Shown piece after piece: positions 8,554-16,688 of a stretch of 64,000 nt of DNA (position 1 is the stretch's first letter; every line of letters starts with the position of its first letter). The notes beneath the pieces were generated by a model. The model saw nothing but the letters and a program-made list of their open reading frames with translations. It did no database searches and was not told where the DNA came from. Both the position numbers and the translations under genes were made by a program. The stretch comes from Paenibacillus sp. URB8-2 (GTDB lineage: Bacteria > Bacillota > Bacilli > Paenibacillales > Paenibacillaceae), in the NCBI RefSeq assembly GCF_013393385.1, contig NZ_AP023239.1, forward strand, positions 496,001 through 560,000. The letters run 5' to 3'.

Positions 8554-8660
8554 GGATTCTCTCCCGAATTTTAAGTATTTTCCTCCCCTTTATTTTAACC
8601 GATGTGAAGCCCCGGAAGCAAAATTTTCCACTTGTATCCAAATCATAAATAGGAAAGCGC

Positions 8661-9038
8661 TTACTTATTGGTGGGCGATCCATCCTCGCCGTATCCTTTG
8701 TCGTGGTAGCCCGTGTTCTCCAGCTTGGTGAGAACGTTCAGGCTGACGATCATTCTCCGTGTTTCTTCGGTGCCATGCTCCCATAAAAAGCGGTACAGCC
8801 TGACGGTCTTGTCGTCGAATTGATTGGCGGCATCGTCGTGATCGACCGATTTATAAGGCACAAAGGTGCGGCGGAAGGCATATTCGTCTTCCCGTTCCAG
8901 CTCCTGAAGCCTGACCTGCAGTTCGGAAAGCCCGGTGTCGTCAAGCTTGACCTCGAACTCACCCGATTCGCCCCGCATATCCTGGATCAACCCGTGTTTA
9001 AGGGAAACATAGTAGCTTTTTTTATCGTTGTCCCGCAC
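8661..9038 (-). CDS. conserved hypothetical protein
   Basis: A 125-aa soluble, acidic protein from the GTG at 9038, which has a clear GGAGGGA site 5-6 bases ahead. An ATG at 9074 in the same frame has no ribosome site. The sequence is compact and charged (KSYYVSLKHGLIQDM, then a REDEYAFRRTFVPYKS segment) with no membrane helix or known motif. It lies 107 bp upstream of the alarmone synthetase on the same strand, so the two may be cotranscribed. Family not recognised. Confidence 0.65.
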   Translation of the reverse strand: MRDNDKKSYYVSLKHGLIQDMRGESGEFEVKLDDTGLSELQVRLQELEREDEYAFRRTFVPYKSVDHDDAANQFDDKTVRLYRFLWEHGTEETRRMIVSLNVLTKLENTGYHDKGYGEDGSPTNK

Positions 9039-9280
9039 GACAATCCCTCCATCTTGGGTAAGATTTGCCAGCATCGTTTTTAAGTATTATACACAAGACG
9101 ACAAATAATGAATCTGGCGTGCACATTTGGTATGATAGAGTCATAGTTTCCGGCGGCGCCGGGTGCGGATGCTTGTTTGACCCAGTTATCAAGTGGAAAC
9201 GGATACCCTCCTGCCGGAAGGACTGCCGTTTCGTTTTCGCCGGTGCTATTTTTGGCTCATTGTGAGAAGGGGGACTATCG

Positions 9281-10039
9281 ATGAATCTGTTGCAGCGCAT
9301 TAAAGACGGAGCCAACCGGGTTAGCGAAAAAGCGCAAAACTCCGTGGAAATCGGCAAGCTGAACAGCCAAATTTCCGATATTGAGCGCGAAATGGAAATG
9401 GAATTTATGAAGATGGGCAAGATCTTTTATGAGGGATACCGCTCCAGGGATTTATCGCTGGCTGAAGGTAAAATGACAGAGATGTCCCGCTCCTGCCTCA
9501 GACTTCAGGATAAAATCGACGCTCTGCGCTCGCGCATCGCCGAATTGAAAAATGAACGGCTCTGCAAATGCGGATATATTGTCGCGCTGGACGCGAATTT
9601 CTGTCCGCACTGCGGACGCAAGCTGGAGCAGAACGCAAGCGCTCCTGCCCCGGTTATTTATGATAAGGGACCTGGGCTGCAAACGGATGAACCGGACAGA
9701 ACGGGGGCAGCGGCGGGTCCGCAAAAGGAACCGGAGGAGCCTTATGGCTATATGTCTCCAGAGAGCGAAGATGAGGAGCTTCCGCTCCCGGTTCCGGTGG
9801 AGGAGTACGCCGGGAATGTGCAGGGAACGGAGCGTGAACGCCGCCTGGCCGATGAATTGGAGCGGGAGCGGGAAAGACAACTTGAGCTCGACCGGCGAAT
9901 CCGGGATTGGCAGGAAAAGGGTTATGAGGAAACGGAAGGCGACAGCGGCCCGCGCGAGATGGTGAAATGCCAGATCTGCCGGGCGGACCTGCCCAAAGGC
10001 TCCATGTGGTGTCCGCGCTGCGGATCGGAACAGATTTAG
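9281..10039 (+). CDS. zinc-ribbon protein with N-terminal coiled coil
   Basis: A 252-aa cytoplasmic protein. Residues ~1-90 form an extended amphipathic coiled coil. A first zinc ribbon follows at about 94-112 (CKCG... CPHCG), then a Pro/Glu-rich linker with a charged coiled segment, and a second zinc ribbon at the extreme C-terminus (CQIC... CPRCG). Paired CxxC or CxC knuckles with 11-13 residues between them are typical of double zinc ribbons. Exact role unknown; such proteins usually act as adaptors. The ribosome site GAAGGGG is well placed, and the TrmB-type regulator begins 35 bp downstream. Confidence 0.75.
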   Translation: MNLLQRIKDGANRVSEKAQNSVEIGKLNSQISDIEREMEMEFMKMGKIFYEGYRSRDLSLAEGKMTEMSRSCLRLQDKIDALRSRIAELKNERLCKCGYIVALDANFCPHCGRKLEQNASAPAPVIYDKGPGLQTDEPDRTGAAAGPQKEPEEPYGYMSPESEDEELPLPVPVEEYAGNVQGTERERRLADELERERERQLELDRRIRDWQEKGYEETEGDSGPREMVKCQICRADLPKGSMWCPRCGSEQI

Positions 10040-10074
10040 CCTTGCATTCAGCCAGCCTTGGGGGGACGATAGGA

Positions 10075-10917
10075 ATGGAACAATTGCTGCTGCATCTGCG
10101 CAGTCTGGGCTTTACGGAAATGGAGTCCAAAATTATGGTGGAGCTGGCGGCGATCGGTCAATCATCCGGTTACGAGGTGGCGAAGCGCCTCGGCGTCTCC
10201 AGGTCCAATGTGTATGCTGCGCTCCAGCGCCTGACCCAGCAGGGATATGTGCGCTGCGGTGACGGAGAGCCAGCCAGATACAGCGTTTTGGCCCCGGAAG
10301 AGTTGACCAAGATGATCTCCGGACGGGTTCAGGCGTCTCTCTCCTTCGTCGAGAACGAAATGCCGCGCGGCGGCTCGGTCAGCACTACATTTTATAATGT
10401 GGAAGGCGAGCGCAATGTAATGGATGCGCTAATCCGCCAGCTTAACTCAGCGGAGCATGAGATCATCGTCGATGTGTGGCGGGAAGAGGCCTCGCTGCTT
10501 CGCAGCGAGCTGGAACAGGCCGAGCGGCGCGGGGTGAGGCTCCTCTGGGCTTTCGACGGCGGCAATGCTGCAAGCCCATACCTTCCGTGGCCGCCTCTTG
10601 CAGGAATGGAGGAATCCGAAGGGCGTAAATTTTCGTTCGTGGTCGACCGCCAGTGGTGCATGCTCGGTACGAGCGGGGGCAGTGTGAACGGAATGGCTCA
10701 GGCGGTTGTGACGGAACACCGGGTGCTGGTGGATCTGCTGCTGGGCCATTTTATGCAGGAAATGGTGCTGTTCGAGCTGGAGCAGGATATGGCGCCCGAA
10801 CTGGAACGGCGCTACGGCCATCGCTACCGGAGCATATACCGCAAATACGTCGGAAGCGATGACGAAGAAGAACGGATGGAGGCCCGGACTCCGGGGAACA
10901 CTCGGGATGGATACTAG
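10075..10917 (+). CDS. TrmB-family transcriptional regulator
   Basis: A 280-aa protein. Residues 1-75 form a winged helix of TrmB type (LRSLGFTEMESKIMVELA, then YEVAKRLGVSRSNVYAALQRL). The C-terminal half resembles the phospholipase-D-like sensor domain of bacterial TrmB proteins, with a DALIRQLNSAEHEIIVDVW segment. Proteins of this family sense sugars or sugar phosphates in archaea; bacterial ligands are mostly unknown. The ATG at 10075 follows GGGGGGACGATAGGA. It could be cotranscribed with the zinc-ribbon gene before it and the small gene after it. Confidence 0.82.
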   Translation: MEQLLLHLRSLGFTEMESKIMVELAAIGQSSGYEVAKRLGVSRSNVYAALQRLTQQGYVRCGDGEPARYSVLAPEELTKMISGRVQASLSFVENEMPRGGSVSTTFYNVEGERNVMDALIRQLNSAEHEIIVDVWREEASLLRSELEQAERRGVRLLWAFDGGNAASPYLPWPPLAGMEESEGRKFSFVVDRQWCMLGTSGGSVNGMAQAVVTEHRVLVDLLLGHFMQEMVLFELEQDMAPELERRYGHRYRSIYRKYVGSDDEEERMEARTPGNTRDGY

Positions 10918-10961
10918 CCTAAACCGGAATATGCCAAATCACGCCAGGGAGGTGAAGAAGA

Positions 10962-11267
10962 GTGGAGTGTATCGTACATTTTGAAGTGCTGCATTCGAAA
11001 GGGCCGAAATCGCTGAGGGGTCTGCTGTTTCTTGACGAGGGAACGGCTCCGACCGAGAGCCAGCTGATCGACATGTTTAAGGACATGAAGTTCAATGTAA
11101 GGCTGGACGACCGGGAGAAGTTGATATTTAAGCCGGTGGACCCGGGTGCCGAATATTCCGAGATCCGGATAACCGGTTATGACGCGGATGGCAAAAAATC
11201 CGGGGAAGATCATGATTTGAAATCGATCGTAAGCAACCTGCTGCCGCCGAAGCCATCAGGTCTTTGA
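10962..11267 (+). CDS. conserved hypothetical protein, 101 aa
   Basis: A small soluble protein starting with GTG after a strong GGGAGGTGAAG site, 44 bp after the TrmB-type gene. It is beta-rich in appearance (MECIVHFEVLHSKG, a LLFLDEG turn, then LIFKPVDPG), with an ITGYDADG loop and a flexible Lys/Pro-rich tail. It has no membrane segment or cysteine cluster. I do not recognise the family. A large hairpin follows before the xpt gene. Confidence 0.65.
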   Translation: MECIVHFEVLHSKGPKSLRGLLFLDEGTAPTESQLIDMFKDMKFNVRLDDREKLIFKPVDPGAEYSEIRITGYDADGKKSGEDHDLKSIVSNLLPPKPSGL

Positions 11268-11277
11268 GCCGGCCGCG

Positions 11278-11943
<666 letters not shown>

Positions 11944-12477
11944 GCCGGGCACTGAGTAATGCCGCAAGGTGCGGAGAGGTACGGTACCGGGGCTCTGGGC
12001 ATGGCTCGGCTGCCGGGCTGGCCGAAGCCCGGTGAAGGTGGGGAGCGAAACGGCGAGGCTGGAGGCTTCGGCCTGTAGCCGGGCCGATCGATGCCCAGTG
12101 AAGGTGCAGCAAATCATTAGGTCCAGCGTACTGGTGACAGGGCGTTGGTCATCCGGACAAAGGGCGAAGGTCCTTCTTTATGTGCGCTTGCTGCCATTAC
12201 AGGGAAAAAGTCCCGCTTATTTTAGAGTAAACCGCTCTTTTCGGAGGGTAAAAGGGAAATTATCCCTTTTATTTTGAATGAAAACCTCTTCTCCAGCCTT
12301 TTTCCCCGAATTTAGACGGAGAAATTCCTTCTAAATCAATGAAAAGAAGATGAATGCTAAAATTTAGAGGGAGTTTTTCCCTGTAATCCCCAAGGCCACC
12401 CCGTTTTCGGCCCGGGAAGTTGGATTCCTCATGTAATTATGTAATTGGTACCCGGAGCAATGGACACGCAAGAAATA
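11944..12477. other. non-coding island with degenerate repeats
   Basis: About 530 bp without a credible gene. It holds the phrase GTGAAGGTG twice in GC-rich sequence (12030-12105), a hairpin AAAAGGG/CCCTTTT near 12250-12276, and from about 12190 to 12400 a set of degenerate GGAAAA/GGAGAA...TCC units that resemble those at 21035-21215. Confidence 0.5.
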
Positions 12478-12524
12478 AGCAGCCGTTATGGGGGGGCGGA
12501 AATTGCCCGGTCATAACGGCTGCT
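12478..12524 (-). terminator. terminator of the lipid kinase gene
   Basis: A perfect 13-bp stem (AGCAGCCGTTATG with its complement) around a 21-nt loop. Read on the minus strand it is followed by TATTTCTT. It lies just beyond the stop of the minus-strand lipid kinase ORF. Confidence 0.75.
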
Positions 12525-12530
12525 GTTCTG

Positions 12531-13880
12531 TTAACGCTTCCGGGGAGGGCGTTGTAAGCCGGGAGGCGGGAAGGCCTTAGGCCGGAAATGGGGCCAGCAG
12601 GCCGGAGATGAGACCTTCCCGGCCTCCGGCGACGTGTCCGGCGTGCGGAGGCGCCTTCCTGCACGCTTGCGCTCCGCCGCCCTCACGGCCTGGCCCCGGC
12701 CTGCGCCGCCTGCGTCGAGCGCCGCCCTCACGGCCTGGCCCCGGCCTGCGCCGCCTGCGTCGAGCGCCGCCCTCACGGCCCGGCCCCGGCCTGCGCCGCC
12801 TGCGTCGAGCGCCGCCCTCACGGCCTGGCCCCGGCCTGCGCCGCCTGCGTCGAGCGCCGTCCTCACGGCCTGGCCCCGGCCTGCGCCGCCTGCGTCGAGC
12901 GCCGCCCTCACGGCCCGGCCCCGGCTTGCGCCGCCTGCGTCAAGCGCCGCCCTCGCGGCCTGCGCCCAGGCTCCGCGGCGGCCCAGGCCCGGGGCGCCAG
13001 CACGGTCAGCGCCCCCGGCTCGCAGCGCACGGCCAGCGCGCCGCGGCCGAGGCTCGCCGTCGCCGATCGCCGGCCGCTCGCGCTCGAAGCTGACGGCTGC
13101 GCTTGTCCCGCGCAGCATCGTCACGAAGGGCAGCGAGACATGGCTGCCCTTCAGCACCGTCGGGAACAGCCGCAGCAGTTGCATGCGGCTGCACCCGTGC
13201 ACGATGCAGACGTCGAGCCGGCCGTCGTCCGGCCTTGCCTGCGGCGCGATGAGCAGCCCGCCGCCGTAGCTTGGCAGGTTGCAGACGGACGCGAGCCAGA
13301 CGTCCTCGAAGGTATGCTCCTGCCCGTCGCAGACGATGCTGGCCCGGCAAGGCTTAAAGGTAATCAGCGTATGCAGAATGCCGATCAGATAGGCCAGCCG
13401 CCCCGCGTGCAGGGCGTTGCACACCCGTTTGTACCGGCTGGTATTGACATTCTCGGCGACCTGGGCGTCGAATCCGCTGGCGACGGCGGTCAGCGTATAG
13501 CCGTTCCCGGCCAGCAGATCGGCCGGAACGCGGATTCCGTCCAGCGCGGCACCCAGCGCGGCCTTCGGCTCCAGCGGAATACCGAAGGCGCGCGCGGTGT
13601 CGTTTCCGGAGCCCGCGGGTACGATGCCGAGCGGAACGCCGAGTGTTCTCAGCGCCTCCAGCACGCTGTGTATTGTTCCGTCCCCGCCGATCACTACACA
13701 GGCGCTCCACCGCTCCCGGCGCGAGAGCGCCTGCATCACATCGCTGCCGGCGCTTGACGCACTCTCGGTATGCAGCGCTTCATACTCCGCCGCTCGCTCC
13801 TTCAGCAGTCTCTCGATCCGCAGCCAGGACCTCTGCCCGGCTCCTCCGCCGGAACGCGGATTGATAACAAACAAGTACAT
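12531..13880 (-). CDS. diacylglycerol/lipid kinase (YegS-BmrU family), C-terminus shifted into a repeat-coded tail
   Basis: The N-terminal ~275 residues are a lipid kinase: INPRSGGGAG (nucleotide-binding start), VVIGGDGTIHSVL with the GGDGT motif near residue 67, and PAGSGNDTARAFG. After GDGE the open frame runs into an Arg/Ala/Gly tail of about 160 residues coded by 45-bp repeats. In another minus frame the same DNA encodes a normal family ending (LGRGALAVRCEPGALTVLAP) and stops at 12908-12910, giving ~323 aa. So a one-base (or minus-two) shift at about 13050-13053 has occurred, in the genome or in sequencing. The final beta strands of the lipid domain are lost in the long form. Substrate, probably diacylglycerol, is inferred. 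Confidence 0.78.
   Translation of the reverse strand: MYLFVINPRSGGGAGQRSWLRIERLLKERAAEYEALHTESASSAGSDVMQALSRRERWSACVVIGGDGTIHSVLEALRTLGVPLGIVPAGSGNDTARAFGIPLEPKAALGAALDGIRVPADLLAGNGYTLTAVASGFDAQVAENVNTSRYKRVCNALHAGRLAYLIGILHTLITFKPCRASIVCDGQEHTFEDVWLASVCNLPSYGGGLLIAPQARPDDGRLDVCIVHGCSRMQLLRLFPTVLKGSHVSLPFVTMLRGTSAAVSFERERPAIGDGEPRPRRAGRALRAGGADRAGAPGLGRRGAWAQAARAALDAGGASRGRAVRAALDAGGAGRGQAVRTALDAGGAGRGQAVRAALDAGGAGRGRAVRAALDAGGAGRGQAVRAALDAGGAGRGQAVRAAERKRAGRRLRTPDTSPEAGKVSSPACWPHFRPKAFPPPGLQRPPRKR
12681..12970. repeat. 45-bp minisatellite, six full copies plus a partial one
   Basis: Units start at 12681, 12726, 12771, 12816, 12861 and 12906, each exactly 45 bp with a few substitutions, and a diverged partial copy starts at 12951. 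Because 45 is a multiple of three, the tail frame of the lipid kinase reads them as a 15-residue repeat (RAALDAGGAGRGQAV). They contain no spacers. Confidence 0.95.
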
Positions 13881-13942
13881 TCATTTTCCCCCAGGCCCAA
13901 ATTCATGCTGTTGTGCTTTTCCGTTATGCTCTTCCATTGTAA

Positions 13943-14015
13943 CGAAGGGAAGAGACAAAAGGGAATCCTTTTCATGAGTACCGAAAGGAAGGGACTAAGT
14001 GGAATCCTTTCATGA
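13943..14015. repeat. imperfect ~34-bp direct repeat
   Basis: Two adjacent copies (13943-13977 and 13983-14015) share GGGA-GACTAA/GACAAA, then GGAATCCTTT and CATGA. They lie in the 147-bp gap between the lipid kinase start and the small membrane protein gene, upstream of the kinase on the minus strand. They may be tandem regulatory sites. Confidence 0.6.
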
Positions 14016-14027
14016 AGCGAAATGAGC

Positions 14028-14366
14028 TTACAGACGCCGCAGCTGCCGCTCCGAGATATCGCCGGCCCAGGGCAGCTTATACCAGTTGCCCCGGAGGGCA
14101 TGATAGGTCATCAGCAGCCAGATGCCGAAGCTGCACAGGAAGATGAGCGCCGCAAGCAGCGGGCCGATGAAAGGCAGCAGACCGGCCAGAACATGGCCGA
14201 CCATCAGCGCGCCGTAGGCCAATAACGACTGGAGGGAGTGGAATAGCACGAACCGGCTGCGCTTCTCCAGGGCAAGAAAGACGATTCCTCCAGCGAAAGG
14301 GAATAGATAGCACAGGGCAGCCGCAATATAATCCGGCAAGCCGACGGATGAACGAAAAGGGGACAA
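14028..14366 (-). CDS. small four-helix membrane protein (DUF4870/Tic20-like)
   Basis: A membrane protein of about 112 aa with hydrophobic segments around AALCYLFPFAGGIVFLAL, LLAYGALMVGHVLAGLLPF and AALIFLCSFGIWLLM, and a charged EKRSRFVLFHSLQS loop between helices. That loop is typical of the DUF4870/Tic20-like family of small bacterial membrane proteins. Start choice is uncertain: the TTG at 14366 lies ten bases after AGGAG, while the in-frame GTG at 14375 is too close to it, and the ORF runs further upstream without a site. Function unknown. Confidence 0.7.
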   Translation of the reverse strand: MSPFRSSVGLPDYIAAALCYLFPFAGGIVFLALEKRSRFVLFHSLQSLLAYGALMVGHVLAGLLPFIGPLLAALIFLCSFGIWLLMTYHALRGNWYKLPWAGDISERQLRRL

Positions 14367-14532
14367 GGGCTTCACTCTCCTGTCATATGAACAGAAAGCA
14401 CCCGCGGACATAGGCCTTAGACGGGCGCTTCCTCTATACAAGCGTATGAGCGGGGCGGACAAAGTATGAGCAGCATCCGCTTGACGCCTGCCGCCATCCT
14501 GCCAATCCCCAACTGTCTGCCAATGCCTTTTA

Positions 14533-15558
14533 CTATCCGCCGCCTGCCATTGCCGGAATGATGTACTGTTCAACCAGCTTGCGGGGATGCTTCCAGTGGC
14601 TGGTTCTGCTCTCCGCCGTAAAAACGATGACGGCGGAGAGCTTTGGCAGCAGCAGAATCTGCTGCCCCCCGTGCCCGTGGGCCAGCGAGAACGGCTGGCC
14701 CGACATGGTGCCGGTCCAGAATTGAAAGCCGTAATCGCCGTATGCCGGGTAGCCGGCTGTCTGGGCGGTCAACGCCTGGTCCAGCCAATCGGCCGGGATG
14801 ACCTGCCGCCCTGCGTACATGCCGCCGTCCAGAAGGCACAGGCCGATTTTGGCCATGTCGCGCGAGGTCATATGCAGGCCGATATGGCCCATGCTGTGGC
14901 CTTCGGGACTCGGCAGCCAGGCGGCGTGCGCGATGCCCAAAGGGGCAAATAAATGGTCCATGGCATAGGCGAAGGCGTCATGGCCCGTCGATTCCGTCAG
15001 CATCATGGAGATTAGATGCGAATCGGGGCTGCGGTACTGAAAGGTGCCGATGTTCTCCGGCACGATCGGCAGGCCGAGCGCAAAGGAACCCCAGCGGCGG
15101 CTGCGGTGAAACTTGTGGATCAGCGGTTCGCCGAGCCTTTTGCCGGTCTTCCAGCCGAAGCCCGAGGTCATCGTCAGCAGATGTTTGAGCGTAATCACCG
15201 GCAGCTGCTCCGAATGCAGGTAAGGGACATGCTTCCCCAGCGCCTCGATAACGGGAACGCCGGGTTCCGGCATATCTCCTCTTCCAATTGCTATTCCGGC
15301 CAGCAGAGAAGTAACGCTCTTCGTGCCCGAGCGGAGATCGTTCAACAGGGCGGCGTGTCCATTGCCGTAATATCGCTCCCAAATTAACCGGCCGCGGCGC
15401 GCGATAAGCATGCTGTGCATTTTCGGATATTCCCGCAGCGCGGTCTGATGGGCCTGTTCCAGCCGCTCCGCGCAGGTTCCCGTATCTTCGGGCTTCGCCA
15501 TGGGAATGTAGGGGACGGAGGCATGTGGAGAGCGAAGCAGGGTCACTGCCGGTTTCAT
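14533..15558 (-). CDS. serine hydrolase, beta-lactamase class C/penicillin-binding-protein-like
   Basis: A 341-aa protein of the beta-lactamase-related (class C, AmpC-like) serine hydrolase family. The nucleophile motif is SGTKS (SxxK, Ser near residue 77), a YRS segment near residue 171 supplies the YxN/YxS-type motif, and HGHGGQ near residue 295 replaces the KTG box. There is no obvious signal peptide, so it may be a cytoplasmic esterase or 6-aminohexanoate-dimer hydrolase-like enzyme rather than a beta-lactamase. The ATG at 15558 follows GAGGAGC. Confidence 0.85.
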   Translation of the reverse strand: MKPAVTLLRSPHASVPYIPMAKPEDTGTCAERLEQAHQTALREYPKMHSMLIARRGRLIWERYYGNGHAALLNDLRSGTKSVTSLLAGIAIGRGDMPEPGVPVIEALGKHVPYLHSEQLPVITLKHLLTMTSGFGWKTGKRLGEPLIHKFHRSRRWGSFALGLPIVPENIGTFQYRSPDSHLISMMLTESTGHDAFAYAMDHLFAPLGIAHAAWLPSPEGHSMGHIGLHMTSRDMAKIGLCLLDGGMYAGRQVIPADWLDQALTAQTAGYPAYGDYGFQFWTGTMSGQPFSLAHGHGGQQILLLPKLSAVIVFTAESRTSHWKHPRKLVEQYIIPAMAGGG

Positions 15559-15732
15559 GGAGCGCTCCTCATGTTGGACCTTATCAACGAAGTCAGCAGC
15601 TGCTTATACATGGCGTTCCCCTTCCCGGCCCCGACGTAGAGGTCATGGTTTCGTCAATCGGGTGCTGTGCTATGTGCTGAATTTTCAACTTTGTAATGTA
15701 GGTTAACCAATTATTTTCAGAAATTCTCACAC

Positions 15733-15780
15733 TTGACTTATCCGCTGCGGAGAATTTATGCTGTATTAGAACGTATGTTC
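15733..15780 (+). promoter_or_regulatory. candidate LexA (SOS) box with a plus-strand promoter
   Basis: GAACGTATGTTC at 15769-15780 has the GAAC-N4-GTTC core of Bacillota LexA sites. TTGACT (15733-15738) and TATGCT (15757-15762) lie just upstream at 18-bp spacing, so the box would fall at the transcription start. The nearest plus-strand gene is the 62-aa ORF at 16153. The minus-strand serine hydrolase gene starts 210 bp away. Confidence 0.5.
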
Positions 15781-15849
15781 CAAAAGATTCGCAAAAAAAA
15801 TTTACCACGTAGGCATTTTACGGGAAAGGTGGAAGTTGGGCGGGAATAT

Positions 15850-16152
15850 GATACAATAAAACGATAAAGCCCGAAAGGAGTGATTCAGAGACTTGGCTTT
15901 TCGGGTAATCACAGTGTCGAGGTGTTAATTAACACCGGAAACTCTCAGCCCAAATCGCGACGAACCTGCTTCACCGATTCCGATACGTAGGTCCTGGCTC
16001 CTGCCGGCTGATCGCGGAGGATCGATAAATGCAAGCGGCATTCGGTCTTAAGGCATTTACGCGCCCTTGCATTTCGAAGTTATGGCGGACTTTTCATCAT
16101 GCATTCTCTACAACGGAGCATTCATTTTCAATGTTTTGGGAGGGAACTGATC
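15850..16152 (+). ncRNA. candidate structured RNA leader of the 62-aa gene
   Basis: About 300 nt follow a TATGAT -10-like box at 15847-15852. Complementary pairs are AGCCCGAAA with TTTTCGGGT, GTGATT with AATCAC, a perfect GGTGTTAATTAACACC hairpin (15921-15936), and AAATGCAAG (16027-16035) with CTTGCATTT (16066-16074). A GGAGG followed by ATG at 16029 could express a leader peptide overlapping the next gene. I could not match it to a known riboswitch, T-box, 6S, SRP or tmRNA consensus by eye. The RNA call is inference. Confidence 0.45.
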
Positions 16153-16341
16153 ATGGCAAGCAAAGGTCACAACGAAGTCAAGGAAAGTCTGCGGGAAATG
16201 ACACGTATTTTCCGACCCAAGGATCCGAAGAAATTCGTCAAAGAGTATGTCCGTAAATACCGGATAACGGGAGGCTATGAGGAAGAACTCACCATGGTCG
16301 TGGAGCATGAACTCGTAAGAATGAATTCGTCTGTCTCTTAA
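16153..16341 (+). CDS. small protein of unknown function, 62 aa
   Basis: A 62-residue charged soluble protein with a strong ribosome site (GGGAGGGAA) before the ATG at 16153, and an intrinsic terminator right after it. The sequence is helical and basic in the middle (RPKDPKKFVKEYVRKYR), then acidic (GGYEEELTMVVEHELVRM). No cysteine motif or membrane segment. I do not recognise a family. The well-formed start, the terminator and the long leader upstream argue that it is a real, separately regulated gene. Confidence 0.65.
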   Translation: MASKGHNEVKESLREMTRIFRPKDPKKFVKEYVRKYRITGGYEEELTMVVEHELVRMNSSVS

Positions 16342-16373
16342 CCGTCCATCTGTTAATTCCGAAAGGATTCTAT

Positions 16374-16412
16374 AAACCGTGATTTGCGTATGCCGCAGAG
16401 AACGGTTTTTTT
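16374..16412 (+). terminator. intrinsic terminator after the 62-aa gene
   Basis: AAACCGT at 16374-16380 pairs with ACGGTTT at 16402-16408, followed by a T-run. Confidence 0.8.
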
Positions 16413-16483
16413 GTACCTTCATGTAAGCTCATGGATTCAAAGCCCGATAATTTGTCAAATGAATAGTAGGGAGAAAAGGAATC

Positions 16484-16497
16484 TGTAAGCGTTAACA
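16484..16497. promoter_or_regulatory. CcpA cre box upstream of the cta operon
   Basis: TGTAAGCGTTAACA fits the catabolite-responsive-element consensus TGWAARCGYTWNCA at every position. It lies 92 bp upstream of the ctaC -35 box. In B. subtilis the caa3 oxidase genes are known to be under catabolite repression. Confidence 0.75.
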
Positions 16498-16588
16498 CAC
16501 ATCTATTATTAATAATACCGCTTTCAGAAACCGATTGCAAATGCTGAATTGACAAGCTTTTTTCTTATTTTGAAATAGTTGTGAACGA

Positions 16589-16617
16589 TTGACAAAACAG
16601 ACCCTGAAAATTATATT
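16589..16617 (+). promoter_or_regulatory. ctaC promoter
   Basis: TTGACA (16589-16594), 17-bp spacer, TATATT (16612-16617), 71 bp before the ctaC start codon. A sigma-A type promoter. Confidence 0.75.
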
Positions 16618-16688
16618 AATAGTGATTGTTATAATTGACAGCACAGGATAAGTAATCTAATTGAAATCGGAAAAAGCGGGGTTGATCT

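Larger units (their letters stand above)
16342..16688. other. intergenic region between the 62-aa gene and ctaC
   Basis: No coding sequence. It holds the terminator at 16374-16412, a cre box at 16484-16497 and the ctaC promoter at 16589-16617, annotated separately. Confidence 0.8.

Noticed and set aside
12681-12970. Repeat array as a possible CRISPR
   Set aside because: Units are contiguous tandem copies with no unique spacers.
12608-13269. Two long plus-strand open frames through the 45-bp repeats (Pro/Arg-rich proteins)
   Set aside because: They are antisense shadows of the lipid kinase gene and exist because the GC-rich 45-bp repeat has no stop in those frames. No ribosome site.
16029-16256. 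A 75-codon frame with a GGAGG site ahead of the 62-aa gene
   Set aside because: Not listed as a gene because it overlaps the better-supported 62-aa ORF in another frame and its codons look random; kept only as a possible leader peptide.
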